NCBI GenBank assembly: GCA_950295325.1
Contig: OX485807.1
Span: forward strand, 39,150,440-39,214,439
From: Polytrichum commune
Lineage: Eukaryota; Streptophyta; Polytrichopsida; Polytrichales; Polytrichaceae
Direction: 5' to 3'
Length of the DNA: 64,000 nt
Shown: piece by piece, positions 34,381 through 45,599 of the stretch
Layout of the letters: the number at the start of each line of letters is the position of its first letter
How positions within the stretch are numbered: the first letter of the stretch is position 1
Notes under the pieces: model-generated
What the model was told of the DNA's origin: nothing
The model's database searches: none
The model's input: only the letters and a program-made list of their open reading frames with translations
Program-made: the position numbers and the translations under genes

Positions 34381-35145
34381 GCTTCAACACTTTTGACCTT
34401 GAAAAATCATAGCAACAACATCATGTGAGCTAAAAAAAATCCCCACATTGTTACCAAAATCTCATATGACAATCGCGGATCCTAGAGAAACCCTAGCTCT
34501 GAACTCCAAGCTGAGAATCATGGCAAACCCTAACCATTCAAGACACGTTCACCTTCGTCGTACGCTCATGTTCAACGTGAGAGGAGATCTTCAGTTGCAG
34601 GTCTGAAATCTTCAGAAGCAGTATTCCCACCGTACTTACTATTTATGAGAAGTATTCGCTGAGTGTGTATAGTTGCAATTCACATGTTGGCAGGTCCTGA
34701 TGAAGAAATCCCAAATTCTAGAAGGCCGATTACTTTGCTGACACCGTCATGCGACTCCACTTCCATCTACACACTATAAGTGATGATGCAAATCGTCATC
34801 TTGCATTGTCGCAAAGTCGGAGACTTACGGATGTTACATGACGACTTACGGGTGTTACATGATGCATGTTGTCGCATAAAGTGGGAGACCGTTTTCACGA
34901 AATTGCACGAAATTGCAACGTTGTGAGGTTGCACAGATTCAACTTGACCAGCTTGTAGCACATAGTATATAAGTCAGTGCCCTTTTCCTGGCCTGTTCAG
35001 GCTAACATTATTCAGCCTTGGAACTGACTCGTGAATAATCTCCAATATGTGCTAGCACGATTCTATATGGACATGCTTAGCACTTTTCCTGCAGAAGTCC
35101 ATAATATTTGCTTAAATCCTTGTTAGGTGGTGGGGAAGTACACGA
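34381..35145. other. Non-coding stretch with an exon-like start
   Basis: AAACCCTAGCTCTGAAC is followed by an ATG at 34520 and 27 open codons to a CAG|GT at 34600. This looks like a plant first exon (begins MANPNHSRHVHL), but no continuing exon was found. Short repeats (GGTGTTACATGATG; CACGAAATTG twice) follow at 34830-34915. Confidence 0.25.
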
Positions 35146-35147
35146 AA

Positions 35148-35500
35148 CGTGATATTTAGTATCATATGGAAGTTTATGTCACTATGGTAGCTTTTCAGAT
35201 GACACTTCTTGTGAATAAGTGAACACATATTGTCATGGATGATGGACGAGTTCATCTATTTGTCAGAACCCTACCTTCTCTTGTCAGCAACTTGTGATGG
35301 AATATTGTCATGGATGATTGAAAAACCACTTGGTAAGTGACGGTAGTTGCAACACTGTAAATCTATGATCCAAAAAAAAATTGTATGAAGAATGACAAAT
35401 AATGTTGGGTAACATTTAGTGTTGGTGACACTACACTGCGGTTTACAATTCGTATTGAGCAAGACAATCAGAATTGGTGACACTAAATATCATATTAAGT
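35148..35500. mobile_element. Possible MITE family A relative
   Basis: GTGATATTTAGTATCATAT at the left and GGTGACACTAAATATCATAT at the right are inverted, resembling family A ends. The interior was not matched to the other members. It includes an internal repeat of TATTGTCATGGATGAT at about 35229 and 35303. Confidence 0.3.
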
Positions 35501-36505
35501 GCACTCAAACCAATGTAGGCGCATGACTCATGCTAATCATGGTTTAGGGTGAGCCTCCAGAGCCCACAGTCTGAAGCACTGTCATGTGGTTCAAATCCAA
35601 AAAAGAGAGTAACATCAAGCATTGGCTTCAATGAAATTATAATATAGTGCGTAGAGAGATTAGCTGATAGGGATATTAGTAGATAGGGATTCAACCCCTC
35701 TTTCGATCAATGCCATGGGTGCTGGAAATTAAGTATTAAGTAAATCTAGACTTATTCACAAGTTCTGGACATAATGAAATTTTCTATGTGCAGTTCTATC
35801 GACGGACTTTATGATAGAAGTAACAACAACTAATTTAAGATGTGAATTGCATCTCTTGTTGTAGCACATTTTAGGCGCATGCACACTATGTTATTTGTAA
35901 AAAGTACACATCTGGAGAGAACATTTGACCAAATTGCTTCTCAATGTATGTATAAATGGGAATTTCATCATTTTCTTCTACTTTCTTCCTTCAAATAGTT
36001 TGTCTTACAATGTGCATGTTTCAACTATGCATAAAAGACTCTTAGATGCATTATTGATTTTGGACAAGTCTTTGGTCCATATTTACTTAAATCATAGTTA
36101 AGAGGGGTTTGAGCTATGTAAATTGGTGTCAAGGAGGAATAGCTCATAACAATATTAAGTTTTTTTTGAAAAAAAATCTCTCAAGGAACCAAACTTTTAA
36201 GAATCAAGGTCTCATTTCTAAGGATAAATGCTAAGCTTGGTCTATTTGTCCACTATTGAGAAGTTCTTATTGGTCCTCACCTCCTTGTTACCTATCTTTG
36301 CCTCTGTGAAACCCAAGTCACTGAGGCATTGTGAATGCCTCCCGTGTGATCGGGGGCAGAGCTCATCCAAGCCATCCAATCACATAGCCCCATCCTATGG
36401 TGCATAGAACCATCTGGGCTGCCTGAACAAGATTTGATGGATTTGGTTTGGAGGATGAACAATCAATGTTTGCATAATGAAGCAACTGGTTGTTCATCCC
36501 AATTG
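35501..36505. other. Non-coding stretch
   Basis: No gene, RNA or repeat boundary was recognised. Confidence 0.35.
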
Positions 36506-36507
36506 TT

Positions 36508-36620
36508 TGGGAGGTATTGCCTGAAATTTTATAGGTTCCCTTAGCATTCCTTTGGGGGAACTCCGAAAGGAACTTAGGGAACAGTAAGGGAACCTCTACA
36601 ATTCCACGCAATACCTCCCA
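36508..36620. repeat. Foldback hairpin of about 113 bp
   Basis: TGGGAGGTATTGCCTG-AATT at the left pairs with the complement of AATTCCACGCAATACCTCCCA at the right. Inside, ATAGGTTCCCTTA pairs with TAAGGGAACCT. Pairing is strong over about 36 bp per arm. It lacks a recognised target-site duplication and could be a small MITE or a hairpin RNA locus. Confidence 0.6.
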
Positions 36621-37445
36621 TATAGCTGGTTATAGTTAATTATGTCACATTAATGTTCATCGATGAGGGCTTGGGTATTGTGGTCAATACCCATTGCACT
36701 ACCATTTGGGAAGGAGGAGAGAAGGGTTTAAATCCCTTCGCCTTCACATGCTCAAGATGGCCAATTTGAAGGATTATTCAATTGGGTTTTCTCATCCCAA
36801 GCTTTGCGAGAAGGTGAAGGTGGAAATTCCATCTCACCTTAAGTTTTATAGACTTTGCCCAGGAGAGAGAAGTCGAGAGTTGGGGTAGCGTAGGAATGTT
36901 TAGATCTAGTAGAATGTGTTCAACCGTGGAGATCTACTCTGCCTACAACCACATAGGAGGCATTTACAACGCCTGAGTGACACGGAGTGTGAAACCAACA
37001 CACATTCATTTATATATTAAATTGAAGGAGAAGTGTAAAAAGGATCCACATGGGATATCCATTATGGATACCTCCAAGAAGTAGATCTTGGGGATCCACC
37101 CCATCAATTGCATAAGAACATTAAGCTAGTTGAGAGCTAGAGATATAGATGGGAGATACTAGATTCGGGCCTTCAAGCCTTGGGCCTCTATTGCATGTTC
37201 TGTGGACCAACTTCAATTCTCATTTGTGGTCTATCTTGCATTTTACCAACTCAACCTTCAACGCCTCCACCATGCCATTGTCAACAACTACTAGTGAAAC
37301 ACAATATTCATTAAAATGAGAGTTTTCCAGTGAATTGAGAGTACATAAAGCAAACTATTAATCCAAGAATGAAATGAAAACCACTGGAAAGTTGTAGAGT
37401 ACAAGTAAAAAAATAAAATTTGATTTTCCGCCGTAAATTCCGCCG
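36621..37445. other. Non-coding stretch
   Basis: No gene was recognised. A frame at 36694-36888 has no domain. Near 37435 a short GCCGTAAATTCC / GCCGTAGTTTCC repeat abuts the inverted-repeat element. Confidence 0.35.
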
Positions 37446-37765
37446 TAGTTTCCATTAAAATGAGAGTATGTTAAGCTAGGAAATCGACTCATTTAGGTCG
37501 ACTCAACCTAAATTGACTAACATAATTGTCCTCGTTTAGGTCGACTCAACCTAAATTGACAACATGATGTCCTCATTTAGGTCGACTCAACCTAAATTGA
37601 TAAAATATTGTCCTCATTTAGGTCGACTCAACCTAAATTGACAACATAATGTCCTCATTTAGGTCAACTCAACCTAAATTGACAAAATATTGTCCTCATT
37701 TAGGTCGACTCAACCTAAATGAGTCGATTTCCCAGCTTAACATACTCTCATTTCAATGGAAACTA
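37446..37765. mobile_element. Inverted-repeat-flanked array of 41-bp units
   Basis: 52-base arms at 37446-37497 and 37714-37765 are reverse complements with about two mismatches (outer word TAGTTTCCATT-AAATGAGAG). Between them run about six tandem units with GGTCGACTCAACC at 37496, 37539, 37580, 37621, 37662 and 37703, spacing 41-43. Each unit contains the quasi-palindrome TTTAGGT..ACCTAAA. There is no coding sequence. Whether it is mobile is inference; the arms resemble those of a MITE whose centre has amplified. Confidence 0.8.
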
Positions 37766-37799
37766 TACGTCTGAAGTATAATCTAGTATTTATCAACCT

Positions 37800-38720
37800 A
37801 ACATGACTTTTAGGTGTCCAAATGGCCAATATTATTTTGAGAGGATCCCACTCTCTCAAAATATTGAATATCGTGTTGTGATGGTGTTGGAACCTCCGAT
37901 GTCATCTCCACATCAATTGGCGAAGATGAAGAACAAACCGTACGGGGTCCATGTGGTGGTGTCATGTGGATTCTCTATCGCCTTGCAGGTGGTTCAACAG
38001 GTATGCCTAATACAATGTTCGTATATCGAAGTCTACCCAATTGGAGGGTGGAGTTTCTAGAGGTTAATGACCTAGGACCGGAAGGAAATCAAAATAAGCT
38101 TGGACCGTTGGAGGATTCGTTGGAGGTTGCCACCCCAATGGGATGGGTCGCCCGACATTCTGGCCTACCATGGAAATGGTTATGACTCTACTCCAACACG
38201 CTCCCGTCAAATTTTCTCTACTACATGGGATGGTTGACCAATCAATTTCTACATCCAAAATGACCTCGGCATCCACCATTTGGCACAACCACATGAGCAT
38301 ATGCCCACAATCAAACTCCCTTGGTCCTCCTCATATATACTCCCAAACCTCCTTGCACTGGTCTTCAAAATTCTTTTGGCTCACTTCCTTCCATAACCCA
38401 TATTGTTGTTTAGACATTCGATTGATGTTTTCTTGGAATGAACACCCTCATCAAATGTGTCCACTCCACATACCTTCAAACAGTGCCATACAACCTCATA
38501 CCCCTCTCATCCTGCCATCCGGGATCATCGAGAACGTTGGGATCATGCGCCACCTCCATATTGATGGGTTGTGGTCTAGATCTTGGTGTTGACCCTAGAG
38601 TCCGTACCGGAGTCCCCTCCCCTTGAACCCGATTACTTGCTCCTCAGAGGCTTTGGGGGTGTTTTCTTCATCCGCCATCGTTGCCGCTAAACCAAAAGTT
38701 TTTTTGCCCTATAATTAATT
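37800..38720 (-). pseudogene. Possible decayed minus-strand coding region, unknown family
   Basis: On the minus strand an ATG near 38677 starts MADEENTPKASEEQ. Broken frames then follow, including MEVAHDPNVLDDPGWQ and a 78-codon piece at 38064-38300 ending WQPPTNPPTVQAYFDFLP. Stops and frameshifts interrupt throughout. I do not recognise the domain. Plus-strand frames in the same place look like shadows. Confidence 0.2.
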
Positions 38721-39270
38721 GATTTAATATGGTAATGCATCCAAAATAAGCGCTAACTTCCAATGATTTTTATTTAAATAAAACCCACACTTATGTTGAC
38801 CAAACAATATATCTATTATGTAAAACATTCCCATAGTAAGTGTTTACATCTTGCAAGTTCCAGTGTTGTTTCAAAATGCTATCCCGTAATTTTAATAAAT
38901 AAAACCGACTGCAATGGATTATGGTGTCACGTGTGGAATGTAGAATGTAAGTATGTATATACATACATATGTAAATAGATGTGGTGCAATAAAGTATACT
39001 TCCTGAACACAAACCCACAATGTGGGCCCTCCAACTTACCTCAATCTTCGAGTGGCAATAGTTCGGATACAAGACGGTTGCTCATTAGCAGTCAACACAC
39101 ATGGCGACTACTTTGAAATATACGTCACTGAAGTTGATTGTATGGTAGTAGTTGACTAATTTAAAAGCCAATTGATGCCAATTGACGTCTCCATCAACTG
39201 CTCGTTAGTAATCGACTTAGCTTATCAATTGCTTGCCAACATTTGATACTTTATCCCAAGATAAATTATT
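38721..39270. other. Non-coding AT-rich stretch
   Basis: Short GTATATACATACATATG-like repeats lie near 38955. No gene was recognised. Confidence 0.35.
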
Positions 39271-39271
39271 C

Positions 39272-39296
39272 CCCTCCCCCCCCCCCCCCCCCCCTC
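39272..39296 (+). repeat. Poly-C tract
   Basis: A C run broken by a single T, followed by CTCTCT. Its length is likely unreliable in any assembly. Confidence 0.85.
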
Positions 39297-39344
39297 TCTA
39301 ACGTGACATTTTTGGGTCCGGCATCAAATCACCGTCACATGACA

Positions 39345-39480
39345 TCACATGATGGATGCTAACATGAAATCTCTACAAAGGACTTGTGTTGAGAGTTGGG
39401 TCTAGCTTTGTGCTTGACCCAACTCTCAACACAAGTCCCAACCTCGTCTCTATAAAATGTTGCCATGTGGACATCCATGT
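39345..39480. repeat. Hairpin with a perfect 21-bp inner stem
   Basis: 39381-39401 (starts GACTTGTGTTGAGAG) and 39417-39437 are perfect reverse complements around a 15-base loop. Looser pairing extends outward for about 35 bases on each side (for example ACATGATGGATG against the complement of CATCCATGTCAT, with gaps). The shape resembles a plant microRNA-type foldback or a small MITE. No homology to a known microRNA is claimed. Confidence 0.6.
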
Positions 39481-39484
39481 CATA

Positions 39485-40310
39485 CTTGGAACTTAGGACT
39501 TGGACCTAGTGTGAAGTGATAAGTCCCAACTCCCATGCTCCCAACAGCTAACATTGCACGCATTGACCTCAAGTGACTTGGAACTTAGCACTTGGAACAT
39601 GTGTGAACCGGACCCAAGCAATAAGCCTAGGCAAGACTTGTGATACCTTGAGCGTGCCATGGTCTCACTGTTGGGCTGTCGTGAGGTTGACATTAGGCTT
39701 CTCTGTATTCAAAACGTGGGGTGGTGAATGCCAATTTGACGATCCCTCTACAATGTGACATAATCAGTCAAGATGCTAGTGTTTCCAAGTCCAACCGGTT
39801 AAATGTTGACATCTTTCGGACTCTCTTTATTATTCGAAGAATCTTTCCTAGACTCCTCTAGAATGATCGGTAATTTTCCCAAAGTCTTCAACTCGACCTG
39901 TTTTTTCTCAAGCTCAACTGGTTCGCCTGCAACTATACAGATGATCCCAAATAGTGCGTGTGGCACTAATTCCCGAATCACACACTAAGTATGTGCTTTG
40001 CCAAGTCTCAAGATTAATGAGGGTTGACGTTTTCACTAAGTGACTGAATTCATGAATACATGCTCATTTACCGTACATTTCAAGAGAAGCACATGCAAAC
40101 ACATGCTTGTCACTGAATAGTGCCGCTACTTTTAGTGAATAATGTTTCTATGAATAGTATTTTCGGTGAATAATGCCGAGATGAGCAGTGCTTCTTGGAT
40201 TTTTTTGGTGACATTGATTTCATACCACAAAGAGGTTTAGTATCACCTTTTACTAAATTCCCACATGCACTATTAGCACTCCCTCACTAAATTAGGATAC
40301 ATTCGGTGTA
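39485..40310. other. Non-coding stretch left of the Tigger element
   Basis: No gene was recognised. The words CTTGGAACTTAG-ACTTGGA recur at about 39486 and 39579, and GTGAATAATG words at about 40130-40170. Confidence 0.35.
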
Positions 40311-40622
40311 CAGTCTAACCTCGTTAATACGACACCCTCGATTTTACGACACATTTTTGCGCGACCAAACTTTTTAGTTCAAAACTCCCTCTTTTATACG
40401 ACTACGACACTCGATAATATGACATTTAGCATCTCCGTTTTGTCATGTTAAAGAGGTAGTCAATGTTAAAATTCCTTTCATGCATGTTATGTACATCTAA
40501 AATACATCCATTTTCACTTGGGAACTACTTGGGAACTTCACTTATCATTGGGAATTTAATGATGATTAGGGTTACTAGTGTAGAATGGACATGGTTAGGG
40601 TTAGAGTGGCCTCCTTCCTATT

Positions 40623-41783
40623 CTTTTGTCACATTATGAGCATGAAGATGTTTACAACATGAATGAGATTGAATTGTATTTTAGAGCACATCCTAATAAA
40701 ACATTAGCACAAAGGAAGGTGAAGGCTCGGAAGTTACAGAAGGAGCGTGTAACACTTGCTCTTGTTTTTAATTCAATTGGGATTGATAAGATGAAGTTGC
40801 TTGTGATTTATATGTCTAAGCAACCACGATGTTTTGGAAGGTGGCAACCTCATGAGTATGTTCGGTGGCACTCAAAGAAAACAACTTAGATGAAGGGGGG
40901 GTATATTTGAAGCTTGGATTTTACAGCTCAACAATCAGTTCAAAAGCCAAAATCGTAAGGTGATTATGATTTGGGATAATGCATCTTCACACTTTGTTAG
41001 CTTTGCCAAAGTTGGTAAGTCTCGTGGTTATTCAACCTTGGAATTGAGCTACATGACTTTGGTCTTCCTTCCTCCCAATGTTACAAGCATAGTTTAGCCT
41101 TTGGATCAAGGTATAATAGCATCTTTCAAATTCAGTACACGAAGAAAACTTTTGCAGTGGGTTTTATCATAGTATGATGATGCTACATTAAAGGACTTAA
41201 GGAAGGTAGTGCCCATCTAAAAAATGAGCATGCTATCATGTCGAGTTATGAAGTATGGAGTGAGTTGGATGCACATATAATCAGGAATTGTTGGAGAATG
41301 GCGTGTATATTACTTGCAACCTAGAATGTTGATTTTTCCCTAGTTGATGAAAGGGAGAAGAATAGAATGAAAGAATAATCAGATGAACTTGGTGCTCTGA
41401 TTTCAAAGTTGCGATTGGATGATGATGAGATATCAATCGAGACTTACATTCAAATGGAAGGGGAAGAGATTACTGAGCTAGAATTGAATACTGTGGAGTT
41501 GGTGGATGTTGCTTTGGGAACCAATTATGCACAAGGCTTTCATCTTCATATTGATCTACATTCAGTATATGTGGATGACGTTGCTCCACCTACAACAAAA
41601 CTTAGTGATGCTAAACGTCATGCATCATTGTTGTCTAATTTCTTATTAGACAACTCTTTACACATTGGTGTTAATGAAATTATTAGTTTTCAAAAGCTAG
41701 TAGGGAATTTAAATAAGATGACAATTGCTAACTTGGGTAGGCAACACCATAGATCTTTGAACTCCTATTTCAAGAGTTCTTGA
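40623..41783 (+). pseudogene. Broken Tigger/pogo-type DDE transposase
   Basis: The enzyme would have cut and joined transposon DNA in the nucleus. The first frame (40626-40889) contains NMNEIELYFRAHPNKTLA, a family block usually written NMDETGL-FRA-P-KTLA, so the first catalytic Asp position now reads Asn. It continues KQPRCFGRWQPHEYVRW and hits a stop. In another frame, the second Asp block MIWDNASSH is present near 40970, and FLPPNVTSIV followed by a stop and PLDQGIIASFK near 41075-41130 contains the third acidic block. A C-terminal piece is open at 41409-41783. The expected N-terminal CENP-B-like DNA-binding part is absent or unrecognisable. Several stops and frameshifts make it inactive. 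Confidence 0.75.
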
Positions 41784-41837
41784 AAATATTTGTATTTGTG
41801 TGGAGTTATAAGTTGTTATTTCATACAATCTATATTG

Positions 41838-42851
41838 CTTAAACCTCGGGGAGTTCACTAGACATGTATATATGTATACACGTGCATGACAAGGGTATTT
41901 ATTCAAGGGGTATTTAATTATCCATCCTTAATTTTTTGTACCGTATTATTATATAATTTGCTAATTTCTTGTTTTTTAAATGACCCTATAATTACTTCTA
42001 AATTTGATGAAGCTCTAATTTTAAGCTAGGTATGTTCATTATAATTATTTGATTTTTCTCCAAAGGGTTTAAGAGCATTCAAAGTACTAAGTCACCAAAA
42101 TCCAAGGCACAACAAGGTTTTACATTAAGAGTGTTCATAAACAGTTTCAAACAACAAAATCAGCCCGTGTTCCTCAATCAAGTTACACGCACAATTAAAC
42201 ACAACGATATTGAGTGTAAAAAAAACAATTAAAACACCAACAACAAAGCAAGCAAAAATAGGGTCCATGCAATAATGTAGAAGGGTGTAGAGTTAATACT
42301 ACAACATCCTGCTTGAAGCAGACAAACACAAGACCAACCAAAACTCCTCTAATTTATCTTGAGAAATTGTTTCTAGCATTTAAAAACACTAGCAAAACTG
42401 TTCATAGCAAATGAAAGATGTCATGTTCATCTTGCAAAACAATTCCTAGCTTTTAAGAACACTAGTATATAATCAACAAATAATGCATGCCTTTAATCCT
42501 AAACCTAGGATTCCGTCATCCGCCCTCATCAATCTTTCATCCCATTTTTTCAACTGAATCGACATAGTTTTTCATCCAAAATCTTCCCGCCTCTGAATAC
42601 AAAGGACACCCTATTTCAAAAAAATCTAGGATCCTTAAATCCTACGGTATATTTTACAAATATTTTAAAAATATGCATTATTTGTATCAAGCCTATATTA
42701 TTTATAATACAAATTTTATCATACATACTCACCTATATTACTTCTAAGAAAATTCTAAGTTTTTCCTTTAAATTTGTGAATATAAATTACCCTATATTTT
42801 CCCGCACGTTGTTTTCTAATATAATCACAGTGAACTCCCCGAGGCTTAAAC
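41838..42851. repeat. Inverted 22-bp pair inside the Tigger element
   Basis: GCTTAAACCTCGGGGAGTTC at 41838 and its near-perfect complement at 42830-42851 face each other. They bracket about 1 kb of AT-rich, non-coding sequence (with repeated TTTTA/GAACACTAG-like words). This could be a nested TIR insertion or a subterminal repeat of the Tigger element itself. No target-site duplication was confirmed. Confidence 0.5.
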
Positions 42852-43329
42852 ACGTTGTATATATTGTAAAGTTCATATTGCTTACGTTTTTGTATTTCCT
42901 CGATAGTACGACAATTTTACGTCATTTGTCATATTAACGAGAAGACGACACCTCGATGATATATACGACATCTTTTGTGTTTCCCAAACGTGTCATACTA
43001 AAGAGGGAGAACAGTAGTCGTCAGTTCGCCCTGTTCATTGTCCCTGTGCAGAATGTTGCTTGTCGTTGGCATAAGTTAAATGGCTTTGGGATGCTGCTGC
43101 CTGCCATGTTGACGAAATTTCACACTTCACAGCCCAGGCCCCAATATCACACTGACATCAAGAGAGACTCCGCCCTTCAATCACCCGGCCCCCCACGTGT
43201 GCCATTGTTGTTGGGAGGGTGATGATATCATTGATATTCGTTGCTCACGTTTTGAGTGGACAATGCTTCCATGTGGGAAACAGGGATGTTACAAATGTTT
43301 ATTCATGAACCTCCGCTATTCATGAACCT

Positions 43330-45240
43330 CCGCTAGTTCATAGGGAAGGGCATCTTTGGGTGCTTGCTATACAGGCTACTATGGACTTGAATGTCAACAT
43401 CTTTGGTGAATGGTTGGTCACGACTCACAATCACCGACCCAACAAACATTGTTAATAATCTGCATTTTTGCAAAATGAGATTTAACCTAGACATGCCCCG
43501 ACTGTACCAACACATATTTCATAACCTAAAACCAACATTATGTACTATTATCATGCATTTGGAATGAATCATTCTTGAATTGACGCTTTGTTAGTTCAGT
43601 GAAACGACATCTTTTGTTGGTTGTTGTAGAAGTTATTGTGGATTTGTATGTCAACATCTTTGGTGAATGATTGGTCATGGACTCACATATCACCGATCCA
43701 ACAAACATTGTTAATAATTTGCATCCTTGCAAAATGAGATTTAACCTAGACATGCCCCGACCGTACCAACACATATTTCATAACCTAAAACCAACATTAT
43801 GTACTATTATCATGCATTTGGAATGAATCATTCTTGAATTGACACTTTGTTAGTTTAGTGAAACGACATCTTTTGTTGGTTGTTGTAGAAGTTATTGTGG
43901 ATTTGTATGTCAACATCTTTGGTGAATGATTGGTCATGGACTCACATATCACCGATCCAACAAACATTGTTAATAATCTGCATCCTTCCAAAATGAGATT
44001 TAACCTAGACATGCCCCGACCATACCAACACATATTTCATAACCTAAAACCAACATTATGTACTATTATCATGCATTTGGAATGAATCATTCTTGAATTG
44101 ACACTTTGTTAGTTTAGTGAAACGACATCTTTTGTTGGTTGTTGTAGAAGTTATTGTGGATTTGTATGTCAACATCTTTGGTGAATAATTGGTCATGGAC
44201 TCACAATCACCGATCCAACAAACATTGTTAATAATCTGCATCCTTCCAAAATGAGATCTAATCTAGACATGCCCCGACCATACCAACACATATTTCATAA
44301 CCTAAAACCAACATTATGTACTATTATCATGCATTTGGAATGAATCATTCTTGAATTGACGCTTTGTTAGTTCAGTGAAACGACATCTTTTGTTGCGTGT
44401 TGTAGAAGTTATTGTGGATTTGTATGTCAACATCTTTGGTGAATGATTGGTCATGGACTCACATATCACCGATCCAACAAACATATTTAAAGATATGCAT
44501 CCATGCAAAATGAGATCTAACCTAGACATGCCCCGACCATACCAACACATATGTCATAACCTATAACCAACATTATGTACTATTGTCATACATTTGGAAT
44601 GAATTATTCTTGAATTGACGCTTTACTAGTTCAACGAAACGACATCTTTTGTTGCTTGCTGTAGAAGTTATTGTGGACTTGTAGGTCAACGTTTTTGGAG
44701 GATGTTGGTCATGACTCCTAAATCACCAACCCAATAAACATTGACAATGATCTTCATCCATGCATGAACTCCAATCTTTGCAAGTTCTTTTTTTTCATCA
44801 GCTAAATAATGCTTCAAAAAAAGAAAGTAGATATAATGGAGGCATACCCCCGAACCAACACATATCATAACCAAAAACTAACACTTTGTATCAAATTATC
44901 ATAAATTTGGAATAAATTATTGTGATGCTTTGTTGATTTTCATAGAAACAACATCTTTTGTTGCTTGCTATATAAGTCATGAATATGGACTTGTAGTTTA
45001 ACGTCTTTAGTCAACTTCGATCACAAAACACCGCCCCACCAAACATTGACAATGATCTCCATTTATACAAAACCAAATCCGAGGTAGGCCAAAACCAAAC
45101 GTAAGAGTGTGTGCCATTGTTATACATTTGGAGGCTCCACATATACAACCTTGGTGCATATTGTGTAGCTTTAGGTTGAACGTACCTTCACCCTCAAAAT
45201 GCATGTATTGAGTGGTCCACATTGACAATTATGTGCAACA
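43330..45240. repeat. Satellite-like tandem array, 259-bp unit, about seven copies
   Basis: The anchor ATGTCAACATCTTTGGTGAA recurs at 43389, 43648, 43907, 44166 and 44424 (period 259, 259, 259, 258). Diverged copies follow near 44683 and 44998. The central copies are nearly identical while the right-hand copies are progressively worn. The minus-strand frames that start MCWYGRGMSRLNLIL in each unit are repeated by-products, not independent genes. No terminal repeat or coding domain was found. Confidence 0.9.
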
Positions 45241-45599
45241 GCAACACATGTCAACATCTATCGGATATGGTTTGGACTTGCTAAAACATTCTTTGAAGTC
45301 TTGTTTTGGATTTTCTTTCATAGTATAAATTTTTTCTAGTATTATTAATAGATATAGATTCTAGTAAATTTTAAACATTCTAAAATTAGTGAAATAAATA
45401 TCTAGTGGGTTTAAATGGTGAATTGTGATCCCTACGTATTTTAAGGAAAAATTTGCTTCTTACAAGTTTTCAAAATGGCATTTACGAATACAATATTTTC
45501 TATTCCAAAGGCATAGAAATAATATCAATGGAATCCTTCTCAATGCATATGCTCTTTCCTAACATATTGCTCATCTTTTTGAATTAACAAATCATCCTT

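Larger units (their letters stand above)
40311..43014 (+). mobile_element. Tigger/pogo-type DNA transposon, non-functional, about 2.7 kb
   Basis: The left end CAGTCTAACCTCGTTAATAC and the right end (reverse complement CTGTTCTCCCTCTTTAGTAT) form diverged terminal inverted repeats. TA dinucleotides outside each end (40309-40310, 43015-43016) match the TA target of this superfamily. The subterminal regions carry repeated CTCG-TAATACGACA-like words in both orientations, probably former transposase-binding sites. The plus-strand interior encodes a broken DDE transposase. A secondary inverted pair lies inside the 3' half. Confidence 0.75.

Noticed and set aside
35550-35610. tRNA-like GTGGTTCAAATCC word
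   Set aside because: No matching acceptor, D-arm or anticodon stem could be folded around it.
37496-37716. CRISPR-like appearance of the 41-bp repeats
   Set aside because: There are no unique spacers between repeats, the units abut, and the sequence is plant nuclear DNA.
43538-44550. Series of similar minus-strand frames starting MCWYGRGMSRL
   Set aside because: They arise once per 259-bp satellite unit and differ by stops. They are not separate genes.
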